The translations under genes were made by a program, and so were the position numbers. A DNA stretch of 64,000 bases from positions 1,993,501 to 2,057,500 of the forward strand of contig CALZFC010000349.1 of NCBI GenBank assembly GCA_945643635.1, in the 5' to 3' direction. The notes beneath the pieces are model-generated. The model was not told where the DNA came from. It was given only the letters and a program-made list of their open reading frames with translations, and searched no databases. Numbering within the stretch: position 1 is the stretch's first letter; the number at the start of each line of letters is the position of its first letter. Source of the stretch: Allodiplogaster sudhausi. Taxonomy: Eukaryota > Nematoda > Chromadorea > Rhabditida > Diplogasteridae. Below are positions 33,574-47,000 of the stretch, in pieces.

Positions 33574-33993
33574 GCAGAATGTGACAGGCTCAAGCCGCTT
33601 CTTTCATCTTTATTGGCTGGAGGCACTTATCCGCTGGCGGTCCCAATATTCTATTATTAATAAAAGCTTGTTCTCTGTTTCTTTTTCTCGATTTTGAATG
33701 CTAGTTGTATGTTTTCGAAATGTATTTCTTTTCTTATTGTGGACTTTATTGCTTCTACACGACATTAACATCTTAATATGAGAATGTTTATTTCTTCTAT
33801 ACGTCTTCATTCATAAAACTTAAAAGAAGTGACAACAAATATGCAACAGATTAAAAGGTCAGAAAGCATGTAGAAAAATGCAAGTGCATCTGGGAAGCAA
33901 TGATACAAGTCTGATGTGACAAAAATATGTAATGAAAGAAGGTGGAGGCAACATAATTGTATGAGGCTGAGCTGGAATGGAGTTTCCTGCCAG

Positions 33994-36900
33994 TCACTTG
34001 GCCATGTGGAAAGGCACCCAGACGTTGCAGTGATCTTTCGGTGCATAACGCGAACCGAGCGGGCAATTGAAAGCGGCGCGGAAGGCGGGAAAGTTCTGGA
34101 GAGTGCCGAGTATGCGATAAATATTTTCGGAATGCGAGTTGGTCAGGATCTTATAGATAATGTCATCCTTCTTGCGCGTTGGCTCGCACCAGACCGGAAA
34201 ATAGAAAAAAAAACGGTGTAGAAAATTTACTAGGTATTTAATACTATACATTTATGTTGTGATACTTTTCTATTATTGAAAAAAAATTTTTGTTCTTCCT
34301 TCTTTATTTAAAAGTGATGCTTTAAAATAACATCTATTAGAAATACATATATGTATGTTGTGATAATTTTCTAATGTTTACAAAAATTTTTATACTTCTT
34401 CCTTTCTCATGCTGGCTTCCAGAATACGGCTACTTCAACACGGTCAACTAATACCGAAGATATACAGGAGCGATACCCGTGCAAAGTTGAGAAAGAACAG
34501 CTGCTCCTCGCTGAACTGCGAGAAGAGCGGGTCATTGAAGAGTGGATCGGGCCCATTCAATTCGCGTTGAGCGAGGAAGGCGCGCCATGCTGCGTGAATG
34601 CCTGATCATCAAAACCCAACGTTTATCGGGTGCAGAATCCCATACAATCCCTATTCTTTTCTGTGGTCTAGAGCCCATTCAGGAAATATCTTGCTCTACC
34701 AAATGTTGTCTACAAACAGCTGTCACACCTCCATTGTCTGCAATGTTCTCTCCCTGCGTACGTCCCCCATTGATGCAGCGAACTGGCTCGTCCTCTCCAA
34801 GCGGACAGAATTCATCGTATTCTGAACCGTGGTAACGACTTTGTTTGCATTCTTTTCATAAATAATAATAATAATCAGCAACTCCATTCTTTCCGCTGAT
34901 ATATTGTCATTCGCAATGCCCGTCTTCTATTCGCCTTCATTTTTCATGACTCACGCTTTACGACGCATTGTGCGACCAATGAGAAGTTGGCAGCGCTCGC
35001 GTCTGTCATCCACTTCTCGAGTTTGCCCGTGCCGTTCCACTGGACGCCTCCATTGTCGAAGCCATGCACCAGTTCGTGGCCAACAACACTGCCGAGGCCA
35101 CCTGGCGGAAAAATTATTTGCACGCCAGCAGAAAGGGTGAGGGATAGAGAGAGCGGCTAACAATAAGAGGTAACAAGGAAGGTTAAAAGAAACATAGCTG
35201 ATAAATTTATTTACTTCTAAAAGTGAATTTTATAAATTCGATATTTTTATTTGGCTTGTTTTCCTTGATTTACTTAGAATTAATGATCATACCATAATTG
35301 AGTGCTGCCGGGTTCCACCTATCAAAGAAGGGCGTCTGCAATATTCCGGCCGGCATCGTGATCGAGTTTACGGCCGGCTTAATAATATTTGGATAGCATC
35401 AAAAACTTTTTTTTTTCTTCTTTTTTTTCGATTTCTTTTTAATCACTTTCGTATTACATTTCTATAGTAATTTAGTACGATCTGTTATTATTCCACTTTC
35501 TCAGATGAAAAGTATATATAGAAGCACAAAAGAAAACAGTCATGATGCTTAATATTCCTGTGTTGAGTTCTCACGCTTCATTTATGTATATTCTGGCAGA
35601 AATGGCGCAAATTCAAAAGTGAGTTTTCTGCAACTCTGGAAAAGGAGCCACCTCGTAGAAGGCGTTTACAATGAGAATCATGTTGTTGTCGTCACTGTGC
35701 CGGTCGACGGTCTTCTTGTCGAGTAGCTTGAACTGCTCGAACCGCTTCCACTTCTTGATGGTCACCATCAGTTCGTGAAAGGGCGTCTCCGAATCGATGT
35801 TGAGCTCAGAGTAGATGCCGTCCAGTCGGGAGACGTTGTAGATGAGCTCGGGAAAAGCGACATACGCGACTGTTGAAGAATGAGAATTGACAGAGAAGGC
35901 CGTGATTTGGGAGAATTAAAAAATTATATAATCTACGGAACGAAAATACATAAGAAGAGCAGACGAGAGAGAGACGTAGAGATATAATATAGAATAAATT
36001 GATGAAACTCATGAGCGGCAATCACTCATAAACAGAATAAATGCTCATTGTGCCGTGGTGAATATGTCCTGGGGAAAACGAAGCTATAAAAACAATTAAA
36101 TGGAAATAAAAAAAATCATACCTATATTGGCGACCTTGGCTCGCGCGCCCTCCTTGCTCTCGTCGTCCATCCAGTCCAGCTGCTCGATCATCCCGACAAA
36201 GGCGTCTCTGACGTTCTTCACTAGGCCTTCCGCATCACTACAACCTTTTTTTCCTTCAAAGGATCCCATTACTCCCCTTGAATCGGCGCCCTTTTGCCTG
36301 ACACATGGCGAGTCAGCTTAGATAATAATTGATTTAGATTATCATTTAAACAGGCAGATGCGCGATATTAGGCACTTTTACGCATGTTCTGGTATTTTAG
36401 GGTGGTTTTGGATATGTTGTTCAACCGTATACATATGTACAGTTAGGTGGTTTTGGTTGAAAGAAAGTTCCAGAAAGTACATTAGATTACTTTTTTTGAG
36501 TATGGAGCTCTTTTAACAATGGAATTTCGCACCGTTTCAGAGCGGCTCGTTGCATGGCAGTCGGGTAGGCGGCGTCCACGTAGACACGGCCTGTGGCGTG
36601 GCCCATGTATTTCATGGCCAGCTGGACACAGTACAAGTCGGCAGCCGTCGAGCTATTCAATGACAAGATATCGGCGTGCCTACAACACAAGAGGCCAACA
36701 ATTATACACACAAATATGAAGTCAGCTTGCCTTTGTACCGATTCCATTAGACTTCCCCCTCGGTTGAGTTCATGCATAATACCACTTTTTTTTCTTAAAT
36801 AATACACACTTGCTTTCTAAGACTCCTATGATTAATTCATGATTATATTTTAATTTTAAACTTGATTAAAAACGTCTCCACTCTACTCATGATTGCATAA

Positions 36901-39348
36901 TTTATTGTTAAAAAATATTTTTAAACTATAAATATTTGGAGCTCCTTAAGAACTTCATGTCCATCTCGTCTGCCCACGGCAGCGATCGCTCTTTTTCATC
37001 GATCGGAATAATTATCGCTTGGTAGGCGATGAGAAGGCGAGCGAACAGATAGTTGACAACCACGGAAGGCTCGTATTTGCGCGACGATAGATCACGGAAG
37101 AGCTCGTTCAGCATCACTGCCTGAGAGTGAGTGCACACATCAACTACGATAATGTTATTGTTTTTAAATCAATTATGGAATTCTATATTTACTATAGAAA
37201 GAGTTGAATTTTGATTTCAAAATTGATCTAAAAAAACGATGTTTACTATAGAATAAAATACATATGCACTTTGCTGAAAATTAACTCAGAAGCCAAAAAA
37301 AACTGACTTCTTCAATCACGAATTCGGTGCTGTTCGTGAAGTGATGAAGTTGCTTGGGCGCATATTTTGAGCGCATAAAAGTGGCGAGATCAACAAAACG
37401 AGTCAAGTTTGCAGGGAGCTTTGCGAGAGTGAAGACGTTGTATTTCGATGACGCATTGCGTTGCTCATTCTCGGGGCGCATGTATTTTCGTGCAATGTCC
37501 TGTTTGGAATTTGGAAAAATTTGGAATTTGGAAAAAGTTCACAAAAATAGAAAAATAATCCTCATAATGACGAATTAGATGAGCAAAAATAAACAAAACA
37601 AAGAAACAAACAAACAAACAATCAAAGTAAAGACCTTCTCAAACTCGATTAGACTGTCGACAACATCGCCAGAGTCTACGGCCAGTTGGATGCCCTCGAG
37701 TGCGCTGTACCGTCTGAGCACGTCCATCATCTGGTTTCTGCTCTTCTCCTCGAACAGTGGCCACACGCGTGGCTCATAGAAGCTTTGTGCGTAGACAAGC
37801 CGGATCTGGCCAAAGTGCACTTCGTGTCCATTGCCCTTCCACTTCGAGTGCACATCACATCTAAGTAGAGAAGCGACTCCTGAAATAATAACAACTGTTG
37901 GTTTTTTTTTTAATATTTTTTCATCAAACATTGCGAATGAATGAAATACATTACAAAAAAATTAGAGAGATTTCAAATTTTTGGGCTCTTCGAACAATTT
38001 GTCTTTTACCATGTTCAAAGTGGAGGTACGCGAGGGCGTCGGCCATTCTGGCCGGTGTCATCATTGACATGGCTGTGGTCGTTTCAGAAAAAAAGAAGGA
38101 TGACGTCACGCCGAGGAGGGAGCTCAACTGGCGGACGAAGTCACTCACGAGGTGATTCCCTCGCGACGTCGGCACGGCACGTTCAGCCTTGCAGCGATCG
38201 GTGAATCGCTTTAGCTTTGTTAGAGCTTGGCTACTCTGGAAGGGAGAGAGAGAGTTAGAGAGAGAGAGACAGAGGGAGAGAATGAAAGATAAATCGAGAT
38301 TAAGAAAGAGAGAGAGAAATCGAGAGGGAGAGAGAAATAGAGAGAGAGGGGAAGAGAAGGAGAGAAAGAAACCTGAATGTCTTGCTGATAAGAAGGGTCG
38401 GTTAGCTGATGAGCAAGGCGCGCTACATTCATAGTCCCAAGTTGAATAAACATGTTTTGGCTTGCCCTGCCGCAAGCGTATTTGTAAAAGTCTTCGCATG
38501 GATTTAAGGAAAAGTCCACGGTCTCCTAGATAAATATGTTTACATGGACGATTTATTTTCTTTTCCTCAAATGGGGCCTTTTTGAATATGTTTTTATGCC
38601 ACTTGGGAATGTTTTTCCAAAGTTGACCCAACATTCCACTTCACAGATTACGCTATGATAATTTGTATGTATATGAAATGTTTTCCCGAGTCATCCCAGT
38701 GCTCTGTTATAAAAGAAAAACAAACTTTAAACAGCTTCAATGCTGAGCTGTACGCTTCGTATCTTTCACTATTTCTTGCGTCGATTTGCTGTGGCGGCTG
38801 GACATTTATATCGTTCTCTGCGAAGAATAATCTGCATAGATTAATTAAGAGAAACAAATGTATAAGAAGATGCCACCTAAGAAAATATGGTTTTTTTTTG
38901 CATAAGCCGAAAATTTTGATTCCGGATTTTCGATTTTCGAACATTCCCTTTTTGCCATTCTTGACAATAGAAAAACTGTAAAAACGCCGAATAATGAATT
39001 TTTCCTGTATTGGAACATACAAGAATGTAACAAATTTTCTTTAATAAAAGCCAAATCCCATTATTGACTGCAGCTTATTACAACTTACTCGATTGTTCAG
39101 TCTCCTTCGACTTTGCTAAAGGTTGTAGCCTACTGAGTGAGGCGAGAATGGCAAAAGACATGCCGAGCACGACAAGAACACCTAATAGAATGACAACCTG
39201 AAATAAATCAATAAATAATGTGACCTGTAGTCAATAAATAACTAAATCAAGAACCTGAAATAAATCAACAGCAAAATAACAAGATATTGAAACACTTTTC
39301 TGGAAGATGACTTACATTAACGGCCATCTTCGCCCTTTTCCATTCCAT
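33994..39348 (-). CDS. Gene G: M13 (neprilysin/ECE-like) zinc metallopeptidase, type II membrane protein
   Basis: Sixteen exons: 39348-39316, 39197-39089, 38817-38726, 38525-38373, 38235-38010, 37879-37635, 37499-37308, 37120-36954, 36679-36533, 36237-36122, 35869-35652, 35377-35293, 35101-34955, 34821-34729, 34601-34477, 34194-33994. Phases agree throughout. A short cytosolic start leads to a signal anchor (VVILLGVLVVLGMSFAILA). Family landmarks follow in order: NPCEDFYKYACG, NYLFARLL, NAFYE, PAGILQTPFFD, the zinc site GHELVHGFDNGG (HExxH), ENIADNGG with the third ligand Glu, EEQLFFLNFA, and CNVW near the end. M13 ectoenzymes cleave small extracellular peptides. The last intron lacks an AG acceptor at the expected place (CG), and the exon 10 acceptor has a purine-rich approach, so expression of the full protein is not assured. 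Confidence 0.85.
38235..38372. repeat. GA microsatellite in a gene G intron
   Basis: GAGA/GAGG tract between the ACG-proximal exons 38525-38373 and 38235-38010. It fills nearly the whole intron and forms, on the minus strand, the CT tract before the acceptor. Confidence 0.85.
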
Positions 39349-39965
39349 TTTGCTGTTCAATTCCGACATCTCCCAAGAGAGCGAGAACAATAATTTGTTA
39401 TCTTATACGAATTCCCCTTTAAACTTGCAACATGGCCTTCTCCCGAATACTACTCATTAGATGAGTAATTTTCACTATTCCAGACATTTTTCATGCATTT
39501 TTTCTCTTCCAATACTCAAAATAATAATATTGGAATACTTTAATGTGTATGATGAATTTCGATTTTTGTTGTGCTATCGAGATGTCGCCTTTTTTCCTGG
39601 ACAAGACAAGAATCGGCATTTGAGAAAATGATTGCCAACAGATTCGAAACAGCGAGCTCTCGCTTCACAATCGCGGGGGCTATCCAATGAGCCATGTATG
39701 TACATAATCAGTGATTATGTCGCAAACAATGAAAACCATCATACATACGCGTGATACATATTAAAGTGTTATTATATGTGGCATTGAATTAAAAAAAAAT
39801 CGAACAAGTCGGCCCTTGCAAAATGTGCGGACTCGTAAAAATGACTCATCTAATTTCAGTAGTATTCGGGAGAACACCATATTGCAGCTTTAAAAGGCGC
39901 ATTGATACTAGAGAAGAATACTGTTCTCGCCCTCTAGGGAGATGCCGGAATTTCCCAGCAAAATA
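39349..39965. promoter_or_regulatory. Palindromic head-to-head promoter region of G and H
   Basis: Both genes start outward from this 617-bp segment, and its halves are reverse-complement copies around about 39655: GTAGTATTCGGGAGAA occurs on both strands, as does TCTCGCYCTCTWGGGAGATG. A TATA-like TTTAAAAGGC (about 39888 on plus) and TTTAAAGGGG (about 39415 on minus) lie about 70-80 bp before each ATG. Confidence 0.6.
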
Positions 39966-42783
39966 ATGGATTGGAAAAGTGCGACGATTGCCGTTAATGT
40001 AAGTCATCAGATTTTTGTGTCGAAGAAAAGTGTTTCAAGGCGTTTCTTATTTTGATTATTGACTGATTTCAGATTTAGTTATCGATTGGTCTAATGTACT
40101 TTATTTATCTTTTAATTGACTTCAGGTTCTTAATTTGATTATTGACTGATTTCAGATTCTCATTCTATTAGGCGTTCTTGCCGTGCTCGGCGTATCTATC
40201 ACAATTCTCGCCTCTTTAAGAAGACAACCTTCATCGCACTCACAGCAGTCTGAGCAATCGAGTACGCATATGCCAATGTCAACAAAGAAAGCATTGCATT
40301 GCACCTGTATTTATCTCGAGTGGATTGCAGCGATGCGGTCGGCCTGGTCAAGAACGTCCTGGATGCCTTTGTCGGGATGATCGAGCAGTGGACTGGATGG
40401 ACGACGACAGCAAGGAGGGCGGCGCGCGGGCCAAGGTCGCCAACATGGGTATTGATTTGCTTTTTGCTTTCTCGGATTGAATAGTTTCTCTAGTTTCATT
40501 TTTCCTCCAATACATGTTCATCCCAATTGACGAAGCAACAATTTCAGTCTTTCATTAATGATTTGGTAATCTGATTGTGAGCGATTTTCGCCATAGATTT
40601 CAGAGATTTTTTTCAAAATTATATTTCTTCGTATCTCCTCATGTCTTAGTTTCGTTTCTTAGAATATTTCTCTTTGTTCAATTCTCTGAAATCACGGCCT
40701 TCGTATCCGTCAATTCTCATTCTTCAACAGTCGCGTACGTCGCTTTTCCCGAGCTCATCTACAATGTCTCCCGATTGGATGCCATCTACTCTGAGCTTAA
40801 CATCGACTCGGAGACGCCCTTTCACGAACTAATGGTGACAATCAAGAAGTGGAAACGGTTTGAGCAGTTCAAGCTGCTCGACAAGAAGAGATTCGACAGG
40901 CACAGTGACGACAACGACGCCACTGTCTGGGCCAACGCCTACTATGAGGTGGCACTTTATTCACATGTTAAAAATTCTACTTTTGAATTCGCGCCATTTT
41001 TAAATGAATATGTTTATAACTCAAGAATATTCACCAGCATCGCGGTTGACTTTTCTGTTTCTCTTTATTTCTCATCTTCGAAAATGGAATTATTAACAAA
41101 CAATGCCGAAATGACTATATTAATGTGCAAGGCGACGAGCCTTCGGAAAAGAATTCGGAAAAGGGGAAAGCAAAAAAAGCGCTCGCAAATGAATGGAGTA
41201 TTAAGCCGTCTGCAAACTCGATCACACTGCCGGCTGGCATCATGAACACGCCCTTCTTTGATCGGAGACACCCGGCAGCACTCAATTACGGTACGAGCAC
41301 TAAAATTGAAAGGAAATCAACCAAGCAAAAAAACCTGGAATAAAAATATTGAGTTAATAAACTTCACAATTAGAAATAACTTAAGCAAAAAAAAATACCC
41401 GAATAAAATGTTGAGCGAGTAAACTTCACTATTAGAAGTAGTAAATCAAGCGAAAAGAAGCCGAATATAAGTATTGAATTAGTACACTGTGTGTGTTTTT
41501 TAAACATACTTTGTTACCTCTTCCTCGCTCTCCCTCTCACTCAACCTTCTTGCTAACATTAAAAAAATTTTTTTTTCGCTAGGTGGCCTCGGCAGTGTTG
41601 TTGGCCACGAGCTGACGCACGGCTTCGACAACAACGGCGTCCAGTGGAACGGCACGGGCAAGCTCGAGAAGTGGATGACAGATGGGAGCGGCGCCAACTT
41701 TTCATTGGTCGTGCAATGCGTCGTAAAGCGTGAGTCATGAAAAATGAATCAGAATATAGAAGAAGAAATTGCGGCATTGAATGACAAAATATGAAGGGAA
41801 GGAAAGGGCCTGATTATTATTATTTTTATTTATTTAAAGAAAGCAAGCAAAGTTTATACCAATTCTAGAATACGACAAATTCTGTCCACTTGAAGAGGAC
41901 GAGCCAATTCGCTGCCTTAACGGCGCGCGTACACAAGGAGAGAACATTGCAGACAATGGAGGTGTGACTAGACTGAAGACATTGGGCATGGCAAAAAGTA
42001 ATATTAGTAACTTGTATTCCAGAGTAATATTAAGAAAAACTATATATATATATGTATTTGGCGGGGATACAAGAAAAACAATTCAACCCCTCTTGTTTTC
42101 TTCGTGTAATGGTTTTCGTTACCCACCGGGCCCAGTCCCTGGTTGTGGAATAAACTTTGAAACATTTGATTGGTCTGATTGAGTTCAAGCCCAAAAAAAA
42201 ATTGAAGATTGCCAGGATTCACGTAACCCCTGCACCCGATAACTTTTGGGTTTGATAATGATAGAATTGTTAGGCATCCATGCTGCATGGCGCGTCTTCC
42301 TTGCTCATCGTGAATTGAATGGGCCAGATCCACTCTTCAACGACGCGCTCTTCTCGCAGTTCAGCGAGGAGCAGCTGTTCTTTCTCAACTTTGCACAGGT
42401 TGTACTTTCCTCTTGTAGTACTTTCATCCTTACAATTAGACGAGCTCTTTGAAGTAGCTGGATTATTTAAACATTTTTTTTATTAGCTCACCCTATACGC
42501 TTTTTAGATTATTATCACCACACATAGTTTTTTAATATACATATGTTACTTTTTAAACCTAACTTTTCAACATAATTACAAGGCTACTGCGCGCCGAAGA
42601 CCGAGAAAGACACGATTGTCCTTGAGATTCTGACCAACTCGCATTCCCTCAGTGCCTATCGCGTACTCGGCACTCTTCAGAACTTCCCAGCCTTCCGCGC
42701 CGCTTTCAACTGTCCGCTCGGCTCGCGTTACGCGCCGAAAGAGCACTGCAACGTCTGGGTGCCTTTCCACATGACCAAGTGAC
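39966..42783 (+). pseudogene. Gene H: internally deleted, frameshifted M13 copy
   Basis: Exons by comparison with G: 39966-39998, 40156-40261, 40331-40448, 40731-40948, 41206-41290, 41583-41729, 41869-41961, 42274-42398, about 42583-42783. The equivalents of G exons 3-9 (most of the N-terminal M13 domain) are missing. Exon 40331-40448 has lost one base (CAGCTGGAC to CAGTGGAC) and gained three; joining it to exon 2 is also out of phase and gives an early stop. The last exon's only AG acceptor is one base out of phase. The catalytic exon is nevertheless preserved (GHELTHGFDNNG; ENIADNGG). It most likely descends from an intact M13 gene and is now a pseudogene, unless the assembly is wrong at these bases. 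Confidence 0.78.
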
Positions 42784-42824
42784 GAGGAAACTTCAACGGC
42801 CCCTAAATGTAGGAAAATCACCAA

Positions 42825-43015
42825 AATAAAAATAATTAATGAACGTTTGAATTGCCGCGCTCACACTGATGTGAGAACTGGCATATCTCTCATTTTCGCG
42901 TGAGCCCGATGCATGAAAATTGCACACGCGAATGAGAGAGCGATGGGCTTTTTCAGGGTGAATTTTGTAAAATTAAATCACACATAATTTTTCGTTGATC
43001 GTGCTCCCTTAACCT
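42825..43015. mobile_element. F2 element downstream of gene H
   Basis: Core GAATTGCCGCGCTCACAC, CTCTCATTTTCGCGTG and mirrored CACACGCGAATGAGAG, ending ATTTTTCGTTGATCGTGCTCC. It matches the copies in gene E's intron and at 26915-27120. Confidence 0.6.
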
Positions 43016-43317
43016 ATTTCTTCTTAAATCACTTATCAAATGAGGATTTGTATCGTTGCTCCGCAATATGCACTTGCATATCTCGTTAACTTTCTGCTAC
43101 CGTTCTCAGTGCCTCATAAATATATGTATGTTGTAACATCATTAACATGATCTATAAATGAATAAGCATGGTACATATAAATAATCATTATCATAAGTCC
43201 GTGTTGATGTCATGTAGGCGGAACTTTTTTATTAAACGTCTTTAAAGGTTCTTACAATTAGGCGTACTCTAAAGTTTACATAATAATAAGTCGACAATGT
43301 ATGTAAGCATAATTAAT

Positions 43318-43385
43318 TAGGAAGCCGTGGACTTTTCCGTGAATCCATGCGACGGCTTTTACAGGTAAGCTTGCGGCAAGTTCTC
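43318..43385 (+). pseudogene. Isolated relic of an M13 N-terminal exon
   Basis: The frame reads EAVDFSVNPCDGFYR, stop, ACGK. It aligns with gene G's ETVDFSLNPCEDFYKYACG. It lies on the same strand as gene H but about 0.5 kb beyond its stop, out of order for that gene, and carries an in-frame TAA plus Glu-to-Gly drift. It marks a third, mostly lost M13 copy or a rearranged piece of H. Confidence 0.72.
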
Positions 43386-43473
43386 CGATAGATGAAGCAT
43401 CTTTAATCATCTGGCGGTTTTGAATGTAGTAGCTCGTCACATTACCGAGCCAAGACGTGTTTCTCACTGTCAG

Positions 43474-43483
43474 TCTCTCTCTC

Positions 43484-43531
<48 letters not shown>

Positions 43532-43532
43532 G
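43474..43532. repeat. (CT)n microsatellite
   Basis: Almost pure CT run of about 58 bp, interrupted once by CG. The neighbouring minus-strand frame rich in RERE is an artefact. Confidence 0.9.
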
Positions 43533-44074
43533 CTTTTCTCGCGATCTCATCTAATACGAACATGCATTGGCATTTGGGAAGAGTCTTCTATTAAACTTTT
43601 GAATGCCGAGAATTCTCTTCAGAGATGGAAAAAAAGTTTTATTTCATGATCTTGCAGAAATCATCCGTGCAGTAATGTTCTCATTTAGGCATACGACATA
43701 TGGATGGAAACTCACTCGTAATAGTAATGAGATCATTCGGGAATTAAATAAGATGCTTCATTATATACATAATGATGCTATTAATAGTAAAATAGTCGAA
43801 ATGTACATATTTCTAAGTCACAAACACATCATAGTAGGATATGAATTTGGAATATGTTTTTTTATTATACAAAATTTATTTTATAAAAAGATGCATAGAC
43901 AACTGGACAAATAGTCATGGTATTAATCTTTAGTATAAGTGATATGTTCAAACATGGTTTTTTTCTTCTCTTTATGATCGTTGTTGAAATACAGTTCGGA
44001 TGTATTGTTGTGATATCGTTAGTCTTTGGAATTTCGGTGTTACCGTACCATATCTGGTGTGTTCTACAGGAGGA

Positions 44075-47000
44075 TCAGCAAGAAATGGCGGGAAGCTGGA
44101 GGAGCTTATGCGTGGGCGTTCCGGGCGAGCTTGGCGTGCGTGAGCTGTTGAGCGACGACACGAGCGCGACACGCATGTTGACTGGCGGAGTTGCAGTCGC
44201 AGCCGAGATTGATGCCGACGAGCCGGACGGATGAACACGGCACGCTGTCGCAGGCGTCGCGGCTCGCGTCGCGGTCGGTGATGTCGTGGCACGCGTTGCG
44301 GTTCGCGTCGCGGTCGGCGACGTCGTCGTGGCACGACGCGTCGCGGTCGTTGATGACGTCGTGGCGCGACGCGTTTCGGTCGGTGACACACGCGTCGCGG
44401 TCGGCGACGCGGTTCCAAAGGACGCGGCGCGTCCCGACGTCGACGTGATCGAGCCGATGGCCGACTGTTTCCGACTACTCGACGACGGCAACATCGGCTC
44501 AAGGATCGTCGACATGGCCGAGAAGCGTCGGCTGCTATGGTCGGAGAAGCCGCGGCGTTCCAGGAGAACTAAAAAAAACATTTTCTACTCATTCTTTTTT
44601 TATTCAAAAAAGTAGGGTTCTTATAAGGGTTTTGACGAAAATATGAGCTTCAATAATCAATAAAATAAATCGATAACATATGCGATCTTGCATAGAAGTT
44701 GGTCAAAAAACAAAAGCCCAATCGATATCTCCACTCTCCGACCTGTCGTAACTTGCGTAATGTTCGCAAGAGAAGGACGAGCCGAGTTGACCGATGGGAA
44801 GAAGTGTGCCGCCATCACGCGCTCCTTCAGGTCGCGGAACTGGCGAGTGAAGAAAAAATAGAGCTGAAACAGGAGGCAATTGTTATTTATCACCACATGC
44901 GTACATGCAATATAGTAATTATTATACGAAGTTTAAATAAAATTAACACTTCATTTAATGTACGTATTAATTGTTATCTTCTTGTTTTCTTTTTCGATTA
45001 ATATTACTCCTTATTAAAAGAAGTCTTTTATTTGTAAAGCGCACCATCGGATTGACGGTCGAGTTGAAGTTGAAGAGAATGTTGACAAAGTCCTTGAGCA
45101 CGACGTACCAGTCCTCCTCGGCGTACGAGGAGTCGACGAAGCGGATGACGAGGCCGCCTGAGGAGGTTGGTAGATTGTGAATGAATCTTGCATTCTTCTT
45201 CTTCTTTTTTTTATCGATTTTTCTTCTTCTTCTTATCAATCAATAATTTAGTTACATATATTTTCTCTCTAAAAAATTGATAGAATTTTTTTATAATCTA
45301 TAAAAAGGTTTAAAAAAAATATCGATAAAACCCGTATGGCAGCAGAAGAAGAGGACAACAATGGCGATAAGAAGTGCGGAGGTGCGCGACTCTTGCGGAG
45401 AGCGAGCGCGATGAATGGAAGAGGCGCCGAGCGGACGCAACCGTCCAGCCAACGAAATGCTGCACAGGATGCGCCCGTGCAGCCCGGTGAGCAGCACTAG
45501 CGGAAGAAGGTAGACGAGCAGCGGGTAGAGCACTTCATCGCACTGAAACAAAAATTGAGGATTTTATACTACTTACAACATTCCCAGTTGCACACCAAAA
45601 AATTTTATTGCAAAGAAATGTACTGTAATTTAATGTTTTCCCTCGAACTAATTCATTACAGCTATAAATCTAAGCAAAAATTTTTTTGAGATAAAGTAAA
45701 GTTAATGAATGTTTGAGATGATATCGCTAAATAAAAATCAATTAATAAGGAGAAGAAAAGGTGAAGGTTTGCTGACAACAAGGCGATAAGCGCGATTCAT
45801 GGCCATCGCCGACGGCGAGTGCATCAAGAAGAGCGTGCCAGCTGGCCGGCCGCCCTCCGAGCCGTCCAGCTCGCGCCACTCCCACGCAAACTCGGCCCAC
45901 TTGCGCGCGTTGAAGAGCAGCGCGACACCCGTTATGAGGAAGAGCGGCATCACCTGACGATTCATTTTAAGGAATTAAAAAACTCGCATTTGAATTCGAG
46001 CCTTTTTGCCTGAATCAAGTACGAGCGAGATTTAAAGAGATGCCGACTATGGTGATGGATACAAAAATTGTAATTTATTTCGAATGAAGTTTACGCTCTT
46101 TTAACGTGTTCTTTTACATTTATTTTCACATGTACATTTGTTTTCCTGAATATCAATTAGAATGTTAAAAATACATATTTTGAACCTGCTATTAATCTTA
46201 AAGAGAAGGAATCAGTTCTAATTTTGTTTGCACTTTACTAGCAGAACACTATGAGGAGCATTAATATGAGAGTAAAAAATGAATAATAAAAAATAAATAA
46301 AATTATACCTGCGGTCCGGAATGCACGGTCGACAAGGGACGCGTGACTGCCTGTAGAATGCATGGAAAGTTAGTTAGCAACTTTAATTAGTCATCATTAT
46401 TTTATTCTTCTTTCTCCTCTTCTTTTGCTCTTCCAAGCCTCATATGTTTTTTGCTCTACGGTTTTTACGTAATTGCTTGCATCTTTGCCTTCTTTGAACT
46501 CTTGCATGGAAAGTGCACATTGTGACAAAAGGTTTTGCACTATGATTCCATTACTGTCATCTAATTTCTCACATTTGAATTTCTTCCCGGAAACGTTCAT
46601 GCGCTTACCAACGCATGGAAACTTTGATCACTTGAGCGTTCGTATCACTAATATTTTCGCTTTTACCAACATGCATAGAGGCCAAAAGCGCATTTTTTCC
46701 CGATATTCAATCATTCGAGTCTAATTTATCAAAGTCAGGAAAATAAACGACATGAGCATGCTTTTAGCTTTTTTTTAGTTGCAGAGCTTATGACAATGCT
46801 TTATCGATTCTCTATTCTAATGGAAAATTCTTCCCGGAATGCTTCTTCTTCCTCTTCTTCTCACTCCCTCAGGCAATGTATTTGGTAATTGGTTGTCACG
46901 AGTATGCGCTCTCTACTATTCAGAGAAATCTAACGCCGATCTGTCGCAAGGTTGTGTTTGCGAATTCTTTTGCGCAACGAAGAAGAAAAAAAAGTGGCAT

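Noticed and set aside
43603..44234. Plus-strand frames next to the GPCR tail
   Set aside because: Partly shadows of the GC-rich repeat exon on the minus strand; no plus-strand exon chain could be built.
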